From positions 3,488,637 through 3,552,636 of the forward strand of contig FN649752.1 in assembly GCA_000310025.1 (NCBI GenBank): a stretch of 64,000 nt of DNA. The letters are read 5' to 3'. This DNA comes from Ectocarpus siliculosus. Its lineage: Eukaryota; Sar; Phaeophyceae; Ectocarpales; Ectocarpaceae. Below, one piece after another: positions 12,701 through 23,900 of the stretch. Position numbers and translations under genes: made by a program. Each line of letters opens with the position of its first letter. The first letter of the stretch is position 1. The notes under the pieces are model-generated. The model ran no database searches, was not told the origin of the DNA, and saw only the letters and a list, made by a program, of their open reading frames with translations.

Positions 12701-15700
12701 GGCGGCCGGGTAGAGTGCTTGTGGTCTGGCTCTCTCGTGTTGCATTTCACGGCTCTGGTTGTGGAGCTGGGTTTTTGCTGCCATTCTAGATGCTTTTTGG
12801 GTGCTGCCGTGTGTGTCCCAAAAGTTCCCACGTGCGGCGAAGGTGGTGGGTCTATTGGTTCTCGGCGTCGCGCGTTACACAACCAATAGAGATGTGTTGA
12901 CTGTACAAAAAAAAATAACAAAGGACAAACGCGCAGAAACGAAAAACGCAGAAACGAAAAGTGAGAGGTTCGATGAAAGTCGGACGCCTTTTGGCGGAGA
13001 CCGGCATCACGCGACGACGGGTGTCAACCATCGACAGCCGCCCGTGAAATGTTCGAACTGATTCCTCGCCGTGCGTTTACATTACTTACTCCGACGTCCG
13101 CATCAGTTTCGTATGCGTGTGTCTTTTTGTTGGTTGAGGTTTTGGCGATTCGCCGTACACAGAAGACGGTACCGGCGTTTAAAAATATGCCGCCATTGTA
13201 CCCGCCGCTCACGAGCGTGCACCAACCACGACGCGACTCCAGCAACGAGTTACCATGTTCAGCGAAAAGGTCCAGGAGTTTCGGAATCTGCCGCCATGTA
13301 TCTGCCGCTCACGCGCGTGCGCCGCACCAACCACATCAACCCCGTTTGTGTGTGTGTGTGTGTGTGTGACTTTACGGCACAACGTTCTCATCGCCGCCAG
13401 GCGAGCGGGTCGTGCGCGGCGGCGGACCTCGAGGCGGCGCTGCAGCTGCTGCACCTCCTGTTCGTGGCGGAGCTGAGGTGGGACGAGGGGCGTCTCGAGA
13501 CGGTGCTGTCGTACGTGGAGGAGCACGTCAGGAACCAGGACAAGGACCCGCAGGAGAGGCTCATGGGCCTCATCAACCAAGTCAACACGCAGGTAGGTTG
13601 GTTGGTGGCGGGCGTGTTTGGCGGGGGGGGACGTGTCGTGGTGGTTGCGGCCGCGTTGTTGTCCTTGTTTTTTTTTTTTTTGCAGGTAGTGGTGGTGGTG
13701 GTGGTGGTGGTAGGGGTGTGGGTTTGGTTGCTGTTGTTGTTGCTGACATGCTTGTCAGGCCTCCAGTGAGATGTTTGTACAAGTATCCTGACCGCAGCAC
13801 GACCAATCCCGATCGTGTCAGTCTTGTTTTCCTCGTTCCCCTGGATGCAGACGTGGTCAGTGCTTTACTTCGTTCTCTGTTCACTCCTTGCTTGTTTGTT
13901 GAAGTCGCGCGGAATGCGAAGGCCCAGGGTACTTGTCAGCACGGCGGTACAGCAGTAACACCGATGAAGACGGCAGCAGTGACAGCACAAACAAATTCGA
14001 AGGGCCATGATCATTTATCTGGTGCAGCGGTAGAACCCGACAGACAGCCAAGCAACAAGATGCTACGTCAGATAAACGAAGACTTGCGTAATGATTGGCT
14101 TAAGTATGCATAGGGGAACAATGATCGGGGTAGAATCTACCAAATTCCAAAAGGGTCACGGGTTTGTATTCTCGTTGGTCTTTTTATGACATGGTCCTAA
14201 TACCTCCAGAAGTCCACCAATATACCGCCTTTTTTTTTTTTTCGCCAGGGCCACCCGTTCTACGCGCCTCCAAGCCTGTCTTTGCTGTCGAAGGTGGACC
14301 CGCGGTGGGCCGCGGCGTACTTCAAGAGCCAGTTCAGGCACCCGGAGGCGTTTCGGTTCGTGTTCGTGGGGACGCTGGACCCGGCAGAGGCAGTCCCTCT
14401 CATGCACAAGTGAGACCCTCTTGTTGTCGATGCTGTTCGTTTGTTGTCTGTAAATGTTGTCCCTTGTCATTGTTGTTGGTGTTGTTATTGTTGGGTTTGT
14501 CTGTTGCTGCTGTCGGTTGTCGTTGTCGAGCTGTGTGGTGTCGTGGTGTGTTGGATTTCTTGGCTCTCCCGGCTCTCCCGGTCATTTTGTGTTTGTTGCA
14601 TTCGTGGGAATTGACCTGTGTATGAGTTTTTAGTTTGGTGTGTAAGGGGGGGGGGGGGAGTGCTGGACCAGCGGTGGCGGCGAAACCATTGCTGCGAAAA
14701 TACGTGGCCTGACAACTATAGTAGCTTGTTGGCATTGGGAGATGCAGCGAAGTTGTGCTGTGTCACATTCCCTTTCCTTCTTCAGGCCATGCGAAACCTT
14801 GCATTTTGATCGACAACCTCCCGAGCCACCGGGGCTTCACAAGCATGTAAACTCAACCGGTGCCAGATGAAAGGAGTCTGGAACCATTCCGACTCCCCCG
14901 CCCCCGGTCTCCTGTTGCAGGTACCTGGGCAGCATCCCGGTCCCGAAGAGCTGGGCAGCAAATGGTGGTGTTCCCGCTGATCCCTTGACTTCCCAGCATG
15001 TCGCTGGGGCTCCTCAACCGCCGGTGGGGAGCGCGGCGGAAGGCCACGACAGCAGCAGGGGACCATCCGTGGTGCGGCCGTGGGAAGAGCCGATCAGAAC
15101 CAGGCGCGACGTCACGACGCTCGACGTGCAATTCCCTCCCAACAAGGTGGGTTGGCGGCACATGTGGTTGTTTTATTCCTTTTTGTAGCAGCGTCGTCCG
15201 CTCGCATCGATTGCAAGGGGGTCGTCAGTCTGACGGGGTCAAGAAACGAAAGAAACACCTGGTTGCTCGTGCACGAGGGGGGGGAGGGGTCGCAGAGGAA
15301 AAACCTGTGTGTGTATACATCTGTGTTTCGTTACATTTGATTCGACCGCGCCCAACGGCTTACCAATGACAAGACGTCGGTCTGTACCGTGCGTAGTGGT
15401 ACAGATGCAAGATTCGTAGACAGAGTCTCAATAGAATCTCCGGGTAGATGTAAGGGGGCAAGGAATCCGTTACGGTGTTATCTCATTTTTGTAGGCTTTG
15501 CCACTGAACACACGCGTAGCTGTAAATAATGGAAATATGTATAAACAGAAGGTTTTGCTGAACAGCACAGGAACTATTTTCTTGTGGGGATAAAATTCTC
15601 TGCACCGCAGTTTGAATGGAATGAGTGATTCCGGCCGGGGTCTTGGGAAACGCATGTGGTTGCCCCTTCCGTGGTCATTGTTGATGTCGGTGTGGTTCTA

Positions 15701-18700
15701 ATCTTGATGTAGTCGTCCTACGTGTGCGGTGTGGTTCTAATCTTGATGTAGTCGTCCTACGTGTGTGGGTGCCTCCCTCCAATAGATGGTATAATAGCGG
15801 CACAGCAGCTCAAATCCCACCACACGTTGTCGCTGCGTCTATTGTACGCGCCACGCCAATACCGCGCCGCACCGCCTCGTCCCATCCCCGAAATGACATA
15901 AATCAACACCCTTCGTGGCGCAGGTGGTGAAGGTGGTACGCGTCCCGATGGGCGACCCGTACGCGGTGTCGACCATGACCTTTCCGGTGGCCTTGGGAGG
16001 GCCTCGACACCCCACCCACGCGGAGAGGCTCAGGGACAACATCCTCATACAGGTATCTAGGGCGTCGCCGTAGGCAGGTGCAGCGCAAGACGGAAAGCCG
16101 TTGTTCGGGCCGCCGCCATGGCGTGTTACCACGGTTGGCTGTTGGGTTTTTCCGCGTTGAAGTGACCGATGAGAGGACCGCCCGTGGACATCGTGGGCGA
16201 CAGACGGGCACTGGGAGAGCGATCGTCGCGCGGTTGTACGCAGATGACACACATGCATCATGTTGTCCGATGCCACGTGATGATTTGTAGTATATTATTG
16301 TAAGCAGCAAAAAAGAACTGATTTAGGGGATATGGGATCGTTTTCGGGTTTAGAATGCTTTCCTGTTCGAAATTGTACGGGAATGGCTGATAGATCGACA
16401 AGAAGCATGCAAACCAGACATTTATCATGGGTTTACTGGAATGAGTCCCTTGACCACCAAGTACCACTGCACCAGGCCCCCTCCTCCCGCCGCGTCGCTC
16501 CTCGTATCCCCCCTCGACACACAACAGTTCGCCTCGTCTGTCCTGGAGACCCGGCTGAACGAGGTGCTCCGCTTTACCCTGGGTCGAACGTACGGCGTGT
16601 CGGTACAGGACAGCTTCCTCTCCGCGCCACCCATGCTGAGGGAAGATCAACCCCTCCCCGGCACCGTCATGGTGCGTGGTATTATTCCGCGTCACAGCAG
16701 TCTCGCGGTTGTCGTAAGGCACCGTTTCCACCATCGCTCTGTTATTTGTGAGCGGGTGTTTTATTGCGCTCATTTTTGCGCATTTTTTGCGTGTGATGGC
16801 ACGGGCTTGCGTCGCCCGGCGCACCCGTTATCAGAGCACAGGCAATGCTTCCAAGAAAAACTGGAGCCCCCCGAACGAGTGAGGCGTTGCCACGCTTTTT
16901 TCCGCCTTCACAAAAACCGAGAATAAAAAGAAGGTTTGATTAAGTCTACGTACCACGGAAGTCCCCTAAAACCGATGCGCACTCGTCCTTGACGCGCGGT
17001 CGGCAGATCACCCTCTCTTGCGAGCCCCAAGAGCTCCCCCTCCTTCGAGCGACCACCCTGTCGGAGATCAAGAGGCTCCAGCAGTCGGGGCCCCGCGAGG
17101 ACGAGATAAGGGGCGCCGTGGAAGCGGACAGGAGGGACAGCGAGACCGCGGAGAGAACGAACGCCTACTGGCTGCACACGTGCGTGAATGCCACCGTCGT
17201 TACCGTCGTTTTGTTTTTGCTATGGTGGTTATTTTCTCGTTTCTTGGTGATTTGTTCTTCGGCTGCATGCGTTCGTACCCTCGAGATTTTTTGCTGTACA
17301 CCCACGCGCGGGTAGGCGTCGTGCGTTGTTTTTTTTCGGTTTTGTTAAGCATTCTCCATCGAATAAGCATCATGTTTCTTTAGTTAGAATCACCTGTGTC
17401 GTCATTTTCGCGAATCTGTTCGTCCTTGCATGTGCCCATAGGAATCACCTCGTACGTGTGCATCGCTACAGTTCTGTCAGCCTCGTGATCGTTCGGCGAT
17501 TATGAGTGTATCAAGACGCCGCGTGTTTTTAAGCTCTACCCCTCCGAAACCTAAACAACAGAATGATGCAGTTGACATTTGGTTGGGTCTCCTGTTGGGT
17601 TGCCCTCATGTCCTTTTAAACTAGAGTACGACCGAGGTCATCGATGCAGGACCGTCGATGTCACGCACTGGAAACGAGGAATCTCCGGGTGTGTATGCCT
17701 CCCCTGCTGACAACATTAGGGGCATGGGGATCCAGGGTAGTATATCATACCACGTGCTGGTAACAAGTACCTCGGCTGATACTGGTGCATATGTAAGTCA
17801 TCGTATCCCTCTTACACTCATCTACCTCTGCTGCTGCTCCTGCTGATGAATGCGGGCGCTGCTGACTGTGGCTGTCTCTTGGCCCCCACGGCCTTCTCAA
17901 AACGACGCAAAAATAGGCTCTCGATGCAGTACCACACGCCCAGGTACCAGGGCGACATCAGCAAGGCCTACACGCAGCTGATGGCGTGTCGCACGGAAGT
18001 GCGAGCGTCGCTGTCGCCGGAAGTCCTCCGGGAGGCTTACGTGCACTTCTTCGGGGACCTCCAGCGCAGGACGGAAGTCTCATTGGTGAGAGAGGTGTTA
18101 TTGTTATCGTCGGTGTTGTTGTTCTTCTTCAATTTGCCCAAACCGTTCCTGCCTTCACGTATTTCCTTCAATATTTTCCTGATCTTTTTTTACTGCTGTA
18201 GATGGACAGGTGTTTTTCTGCCGCTTGCAGACTGACAGTATTCCACAAAACCAATCAAGCCTTGTAAGACTCAAAGTTCACTCGTCTCGTGTCATTGGTT
18301 TCGCCCTCGGTACGAGTGTTGCTGTCTCAATAGGCGTCAACACGCATGATGTTGCCGTGTTACTTGTTTGGCAGGGATCTTCCTTGTAAGAGTTTTCCTC
18401 TATGGGATAGAGGTAGCTATCACTTTGCTTGTTGCGCTGGTGGAGTCGTGCTGAAGGGTAGCAGCACGCGAGCAGAGTTGCTATGCTGTAGGGTGGGAAG
18501 GACTTCTCTCGGATGTTCAGAGTTTACTTATATTTGTTATGTGATCGTTCAGGGCGACGTTGACGCAGTATCGTACGTGTCGATGTCGGGATGGAGATCA
18601 AAGCAGGCCCGCGGATAGCAATTTCTCTACCTTGAAGTATCGTACTGATGAACAGCCGCAAACTGATGCTGTCGCACCCTATCTGTTGCGCTGAAATGGA

Positions 18701-19328
18701 AGTTTGACTGGGCGAGAAATATGGCGCCTGTTTGCTTGTTGATGTTGCCGCGCCCTATCTCTGGCGCGGAAATGGAGTTTGTCTGAGCGAGAAAGTTGGC
18801 GTCGGTTTGATTGTCGAGTCCTTCGCGAAGGAAGCAGCTTCGCAAAGGAGATTTTCGGTGCTTGCGGGGGTTGCGCTTTCCACCTCGTTCTTATCTAAAT
18901 CTGCATTTCTTTAAAGTTTCAGAGGGGACAGGTGTGTAGTAGGGCGAGGTGGTGCGGTTGAGACCAACACAACCAACGACCGGGAATGAGCGTTACCGAA
19001 TGTACCGTTGGCAGCTGCACTTGTAGGTTTTGGTTCGACTATTAGTCCACCGAAAATCGTTGTCGACTGCTCCGCAGCCATCGCTTCATCTCATCCACGT
19101 GTACTCTGGGTCGCCCTTTTCCCATACCAACACTGCCCCGTTGCCCCGGATCGAACCGAATTTTTGACACCGTCGGCTCCGGGCGCAATACAGCTTCCCC
19201 AGCGGAGATGGAAAACCGCCGGGCGCTACGCGGCCGTGGGCGCGCTCGCCGCAGGCGTTGTTGCAGTGGGTGCCATGGCCGTCACCCAGTCTGGTAGAAG
19301 GGCTGCCGGCTCCCGGACAACACGCTAG
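725..19328 (+). CDS. M16 family zinc metallopeptidase (PqqL/insulinase-like), 22 exons, 5' partial
   Basis: Predicted zinc endopeptidase of the pitrilysin/insulinase clan. Exons: 725-807, 1676-1786, 2059-2202, 3039-3160, 3639-3789, 4262-4414, 5185-5318, 6036-6132, 6409-6447, 7522-7727, 8468-8782, 9551-9636, 9904-10010, 11944-12168, 13401-13592, 14249-14409, 14921-15146, 15924-16052, 16528-16671, 17007-17179, 17917-18085, 19194-19328. Phases match at every junction and give about 1,100 codons, usual for two-lobed M16 proteins. Exon 1 has the family opening (ELANGMEYYVRANRHPRERAE). Exon 2 has the zinc motif HLIEH, with the third-ligand Glu about 80 residues later in ERSIVVEEWR (exon 4). Exon 5 carries LPIG and the FYARHYHPERMAVVAVGDF segment. 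The second lobe starts at EIILPNGMQ (exon 13), and GRTYG in exon 19 is the usual Arg/Tyr site. The last exon continues a typical SLLP ending into a hydrophobic Ala/Val/Gly segment of about 20 residues and a basic tail, so it may be membrane-anchored. Two introns use GC donors (1787, 4415). Family assignment is firm; substrate and location are unknown. Confidence 0.9.
1358..1479. repeat. Minisatellite of about 30 bp, 4 copies, intronic
   Basis: Four imperfect copies of a unit beginning CAGATGGAATC and containing CCCGTCAT lie in the first recognised intron of the M16 gene. Spacing is about 29-35 bp. No coding role is apparent. Confidence 0.8.
2307..2372 (-). mobile_element. 3'-tail fragment of the LINE found at 11.4 kb, inverted
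   Basis: This stretch is nearly identical to the reverse complement of 11,396-11,456, including the segment around GGTCAATGGTCTAACCGC and the terminal AGAGTACGCCCC. It differs mainly by a 6-bp insertion. It is a short, truncated copy lying in an intron of the M16 gene beside G-rich sequence that corresponds to the C-rich tail of the element. Confidence 0.75.
7215..7305. repeat. Imperfect trinucleotide-rich tract, intronic
   Basis: AACATC/CATCAT units grade into CAACAG units within the intron between exons 9 and 10 of the M16 gene. Overlapping ORFs here encode only low-complexity runs, so I treat them as non-coding. Confidence 0.6.
10868..11446 (+). mobile_element. Truncated non-LTR retrotransposon (LINE), ORF2 C-terminus
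   Basis: An open frame of roughly 190 residues ends at 11,446. It includes the segment FRTGDIGLRERRRRHR followed by a Cys/His cluster (CDCGFECED then H-x5-C-P). This resembles the zinc-binding segment found near the C-terminus of many LINE reverse-transcriptase proteins, where spacing is typically CxxxC/CxxC, H and C. There are no reverse-transcriptase or endonuclease domains upstream, so it is a 5'-truncated, dead copy. It is in the same orientation as the host gene, inside the 1.9 kb intron between M16 exons 13 and 14. The 3' end continues past the stop into AGAGTACGCCCCC and C-rich sequence; the same tail recurs inverted at 2.3 kb. Confidence 0.7.
11590..11943 (+). mobile_element. SINE-like interspersed element, copy 1
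   Basis: This element starts at GCGGTAACC just after a T-rich run and ends in GAGTAC followed by a C-rich tail. A second copy is inverted at 32.5-32.9 kb and aligns along nearly its whole length, apart from an internal deletion of about 65 bp here. No ORF is shared between copies. The C-rich tail runs directly into GAATAG, the acceptor of M16 exon 14 at 11,944, so the element appears to supply the pyrimidine tract of that splice site. Its 3' end resembles the LINE tail immediately upstream, suggesting mobilisation by that LINE family. I infer SINE-like status from length, C-tail and absence of coding; no RNA polymerase III promoter was confirmed. Confidence 0.65.
13346..13368. repeat. GT dinucleotide microsatellite, intronic
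   Basis: An uninterrupted run of about ten GT units lies roughly 30 bp upstream of the M16 exon 15 acceptor at 13,401. A GGT-repeat tract follows after the same exon near 13,687-13,712. Confidence 0.8.
15688..15765. repeat. Perfect 39-bp tandem duplication, intronic
   Basis: Two adjacent copies begin CGGTGTGGTTCTAATC and end CCTACGTGTG, at 15,688 and 15,727. They lie in the intron between M16 exons 17 and 18. Near-identity suggests a very recent slippage or duplication event. Confidence 0.9.
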
Positions 19329-20922
19329 CAACGCTGGTTGCTCTCGTTTTGGAGGATTACGCGTCAAAAGTGTCGCTATTATGCATCCCACACCGTGCGG
19401 ATGGAGGCTTTCGCTGTTTAATTGTTGGTGTCCCCCAGTTAGGGTGGTACTCTGGGGGCAAGGCATCGATCGAGGGCACCGCTTTTGAGGAGAGGCCAAA
19501 GTGCCAGCTGCGAGGATGGGGAGTTTGAGCTCCAGATGACTGTAGAATGGGCGAGAAGTCTGGAGGAATGACAAGCGCAATAGTCTTACCGAGATACCCC
19601 GGTAGGGAGGTTTGAAGCTGTTGCTGGTAAAAGTTGCTCGTGAAATGTGCATGGCAAGGGTGAAGGTTTGGGGGAAGGGCGAGTAGGTTTTGGTTCCCAG
19701 TTGCTATTGAATGCAATAGAACGTTTGACGAAATAAAGACCAGCAAGGCGACAGTTGTAGCCAACCCATGGAGGAATATCAGGATGGAGGTTGTGTCACT
19801 GTTTTTGAAGAGAGGCCGGATTGCCAAATGCCAAGATAGACAGTTGGGAGCACCAAGTGGCTGTAGAAATGGGATGCCAACATATCTAGAGGAATGTCAA
19901 GCAGTTACCCTGGTACCCCGGTAGAGGGGCTTGAAGCTGTTGTTGGAAAACACTTACCCAAGAACTGTGACTATGTATGGCAAGCGTGAAGGTAGGGGGA
20001 AGGGCGAGTAGGTTTTGGGTCCCAGTTGCCAATGAAACGAAAGGTCACGTTCTTGAGGAAATGAAGACCAGGCGATGGATGAAGGCAACCCATGGAACAG
20101 TTTCACGATGGAGCTGGTTTTCCTCAAGAGTTTGGAGTTCAGCCCGGGATTGCAGGGATTCGTGTCTAACCTTGGAGTGCAGAGGGCGTACAGTGCAGAG
20201 GTCAGTAACGGTTTACAGCAGTGCGAAGACACTAAGAGCGGTTCACATGGGTTCGGTTCACTCCATTTATATCTACGCAGCGCCCTTCGGTCATTGTCGA
20301 GACAAGTCTCCTCAGTACATTGATGCTGGGTTTGGACTGGATAGAGGAGGGTTATTAGCTACGGAAAATAAGACAATACAACCCTACGGGACTGTCGCAG
20401 TCAATAGACTTAGCCTTTGCCAGCTGCAACTATTCCAATGGCCACTATATTTTTGCAAGGTGCTTTCAGTGCTGTACAATCCCATCTACCAGGCTACGTC
20501 GTACACGCGGGCGGTTGTTTCCAAGCCACGGCCGTTCGTGCTGTGAAAGAAGTTTCGGCGATTTGGGGGCATCCACCAATGTTCTCCTCTTCTTCCATGT
20601 TTTTTATGCCACATCGAAGGCGACCTGAAGCCCGTGCAACGCGAAAACGGGCGAGGACATGGGCAACAGACAACGTGAGCATCAGGCCGCAAGCATTCAG
20701 GTTCAGGTGTCCGGCGGCAGCAGAAGCGTCGTGGAATGAAATCGTGAACGTCGGCGTGGACGGTAGGCCGCTTACACGAAAACGGCACTCATTCCGCAGA
20801 CTCTCTCCGTGCGAGTTCGTCGGTGAACCCACTTCAGTCGATGGGATGCTATCGGAGACTGGTCAAGTTTGGTCTGCAAACCCTATCTTTGCAAGGAACA
20901 CCTGCCCACCGTCTATGCAAAT
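19329..20922. other. Convergent intergenic spacer
   Basis: This lies between the stop of the + strand M16 gene and the proposed stop of the - strand giant gene, and should hold both 3' UTRs. A tandem duplication fills much of it. ORFs on both strands here show no recognisable domain. A minus-strand frame at 20,494-20,832 is open but could not be joined to the giant gene in phase. Confidence 0.55.
19480..20145. repeat. Diverged tandem duplication, period about 326 bp
   Basis: Two copies of a unit can be followed by the shared segment AGGGCGAGTAGGTTTTGG, which occurs near 19,676 and 20,002. Other shared landmarks are TACCCCGGTAG and CAACCCATGGA. Identity is moderate, with indels, so the duplication is older than the 39-bp one at 15.7 kb. 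It sits between two converging genes. Confidence 0.75.
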
Positions 20923-23900
20923 TCAAGAACTTGCCTCTTTCAGTGTGAATGCGACCATCACGCGACCTTCCTGTGAAACGGCGGAAGAGAAAGCACTGCC
21001 GCCGCCGTTGCCTCGTCTACCTCCTTCTCCCCTGTTCGCGGCCTTCGTTGGCGTATCGCTATGGAAGGAGTCAGTGCTGTCGAGGATCTGTCGGATGCGC
21101 TGGCCTCTGCTCTCTAGCTCCTCGTACGATTCAGCTCCTGAGGAGTTTTGATCATCATCGGTCGGTGGTGACGGACTTCATGAAGTCGTCAGTGGTTCGC
21201 TTCGGGTGACCGAGCCATCTTCGCAGCGAAGGCGATATCTTGTCCTTACCAGATTCTTGCGACGGGATATTCGGCAAAGACGAAGCACACGCGACAAGTT
21301 TTGACCGCTGACGCGTAGCATCGGCGGGTTTTGTCGCTCCGCCCGCTGCGGCGTTTCTTCCCACCGTTGGTGTGTGCCCAAACCACTGGTCATGGTAAGA
21401 CCGCCACACAACTACAAGCAGTCCCCGTTTTCATTCAGAACGTTCGCATCAGGTCCTGCGGTATTGTGTTTCATTGCGATGGAGTTTCTAGTACAGAGAT
21501 CGCGGGTTAACAACATTGCCGCCGCCAGATTACTAGTCAATCAGGTATTTGTACGTTGGCTGCTTCCTCTCTTACCGATATTCCCGCCCGAAGCCCGCCC
21601 CCTCTGGGCGTCGATGTGGCAGAAAGCTGGCCACAGGCGCAATACGGCCTTCTCGAAGGCAGAAAGCAGGCGCGCCTCCCTCGCGGCTCCGGTAACCCCC
21701 ACCAGCCCGCCACCCAAGCCGCCCCCGCCCCCGCCCATCGCCAGGCCGGCGAGTTTGTTGGAGATGGTGGCCCCGAGCCTGCCGTCGACATGAGTCTTGC
21801 GCATTTCCGTTTCCCACTGGTTCTTGAGGGCCTGGATTTATTTTGTTGTCGGGAATAGCTTCGGTAGATTTATCGCCACCACGTGAGATTCATGCGACAT
21901 GGGCCGGCGGGATACAAGCCTATTCTCTCATCCTCGCCGCCGCTATAGAAATCGGCCCACACTCTGCGTTTTACAGTATTACTGTTGCCTGGATGGACCT
22001 CCTGCAGTCTGCCCCCATGCCAGGAAATCAACGTCGGAAGCACAGCTCGCACAAATTCTTCTAGGATATGCTTTTGTCCAAGATCACGATTGTGTCGCGC
22101 GACACGAGCATAGTCTATAAGGTTGTCGCCAAACATTCCCTCTCTGCGTACCAAGTACTTTCGCTATGAACGCCCACCATCATCAACGCGGGGTCTCCCG
22201 CCAGGCGGGGGAACAGCGCCAGAACGGGCTCCGATGATGCCGAGCCGGCCCCGAACCCGACGTTTCCCATGCCCCTGGCGCTGCGCTTGGCCAGGCTGTT
22301 GGCGGCGTACTCCCGGTAGTGCCGCACCAGAGACACGAAGGTATCCGACAGAATAACATTTCTAGGGAGTCGGAAGATGTCCTCCTGGTGTGAAAAAAAT
22401 GGATACGGCGCAGAGGTTGCAGAATTCATATATTGCTCATGCTTCCAGAGATCTTCGTACCCCTAGCATCTGCCCACGATTTCGCGAAACCATGAACGAC
22501 GAAGCGCTGCGTCGGGGAAGGCAAACGGAAGATCCGTACAGCCTCTATACGCTCGGCGTTGCCAGCAAAAGCGAAGACGAAGTGAAAAAAATCAATAGAT
22601 CTATATTACTTATCGAAATCGAATCTTTGGCACATGCCGGTAATAATTCTTGGGTGCCGGCTGAAGGAGTGTGACTTCGGATTGTGGGAAGCCTAATTTC
22701 AGCCTAATTGCGGGCCCAACAAGCAAAAGTGCCGCCTATTCACCTCAACAGAGGTCTGAAAACGGTGCAGTCAGGGCCGTCCATCCGAATTCATTTCAAA
22801 AGCGAGTGAACTTAGATCTGCGCATCGTTTTCACTTTTTTGCGTGTAGCAGACGTTGATGGTCCGAAGGATACAATCGGACGGGCCATCCATACCATCCG
22901 GTTGTCGTTAGAGTGGGACAAGGCAAACCTCTGGAAGGCAAACTTCTGACGGTTTCTGGTTCTTGGATAAAACGTTAGCCAACACCTTACGTCCCTATTC
23001 AACGACCTGTATGAATAAAATAAAGGACGACCGGTGTGCAACTGCCAGTGTTTGCTGAAGGGGGTAAACGCTACCTGAGCCACAAATTCATTCCAACCGA
23101 ATGTCATTCGACGCCCACAGCAAGGTTGAGTCCAGAATGACAATCTTTGGACAACAATGAGTAAGTGGATTGAGACCTGATTGAGTGGATTGAAACCCAC
23201 ATCGGGCGCCTGCATGCATTCAAGCAAAGGTGTCTAGGCTACGGTAGACAGAGGTCGGTCAAACAAATTTCAGGTCGGCCTTTTCCAGCCAGGCCCACAG
23301 AAAACTTGGCTTTGTGACGGCGGTTTCAGGCCTTGGTGGTGATCCAATCGGTTGATCTTAGGCTCACAACCCCTGACTTCAGGTTCACCATAACCTTCGC
23401 CTCAAAAAGATGAGGCTAGGTTGGGAAATACTAATAAGCTCACGATTTCATGTCTCAGGCGGATGGATTTACGCCTGCCAAATGTTCAAATACAGGCACT
23501 CGGAGGGTAGGTTCAGGGCTCAAACAATAAAAAAAAAGCAGGTCCCGGGATGATCAATTCAGGCACACACCTGATTCCACTGTACGATCTCTACGTTTGG
23601 GTTCGAAGGAAGTGAACTCTGGTAACAGGTGAAAGAATCTATCTCCAAGCTAGGAGGACTCACGCTAGCTGCCGACTTGCCTGCTTGGCCTTGCTGAGGG
23701 CGTTGACGGGGAGTATTTTTATCTCTACCTCGGACCCCTTGTGCAGCCCCTCGATCTTCATGGCCTTCAGAACAGCTCGCCAACCGTACCGCCGTGTCAT
23801 TACTTCGTCCTGCCCCGTGGAGAACCCGACCACGGGTTTTTCAGTGACACGCAGTCAGACAAAACACGCGGGACTACTTGGCGTCAAACGCATAATGAAG

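Noticed and set aside
18193-18264. Alternative last exon of the M16 gene after the acceptor at 18.2 kb
   Set aside because: The resulting short tail does not resemble family C-termini, whereas the exon at 19,194 restores the SLLP ending in phase.
20417-21151. 244-codon plus-strand ORF
   Set aside because: It overlaps antisense to exon 39 of the giant gene, has no domain and no splice context.
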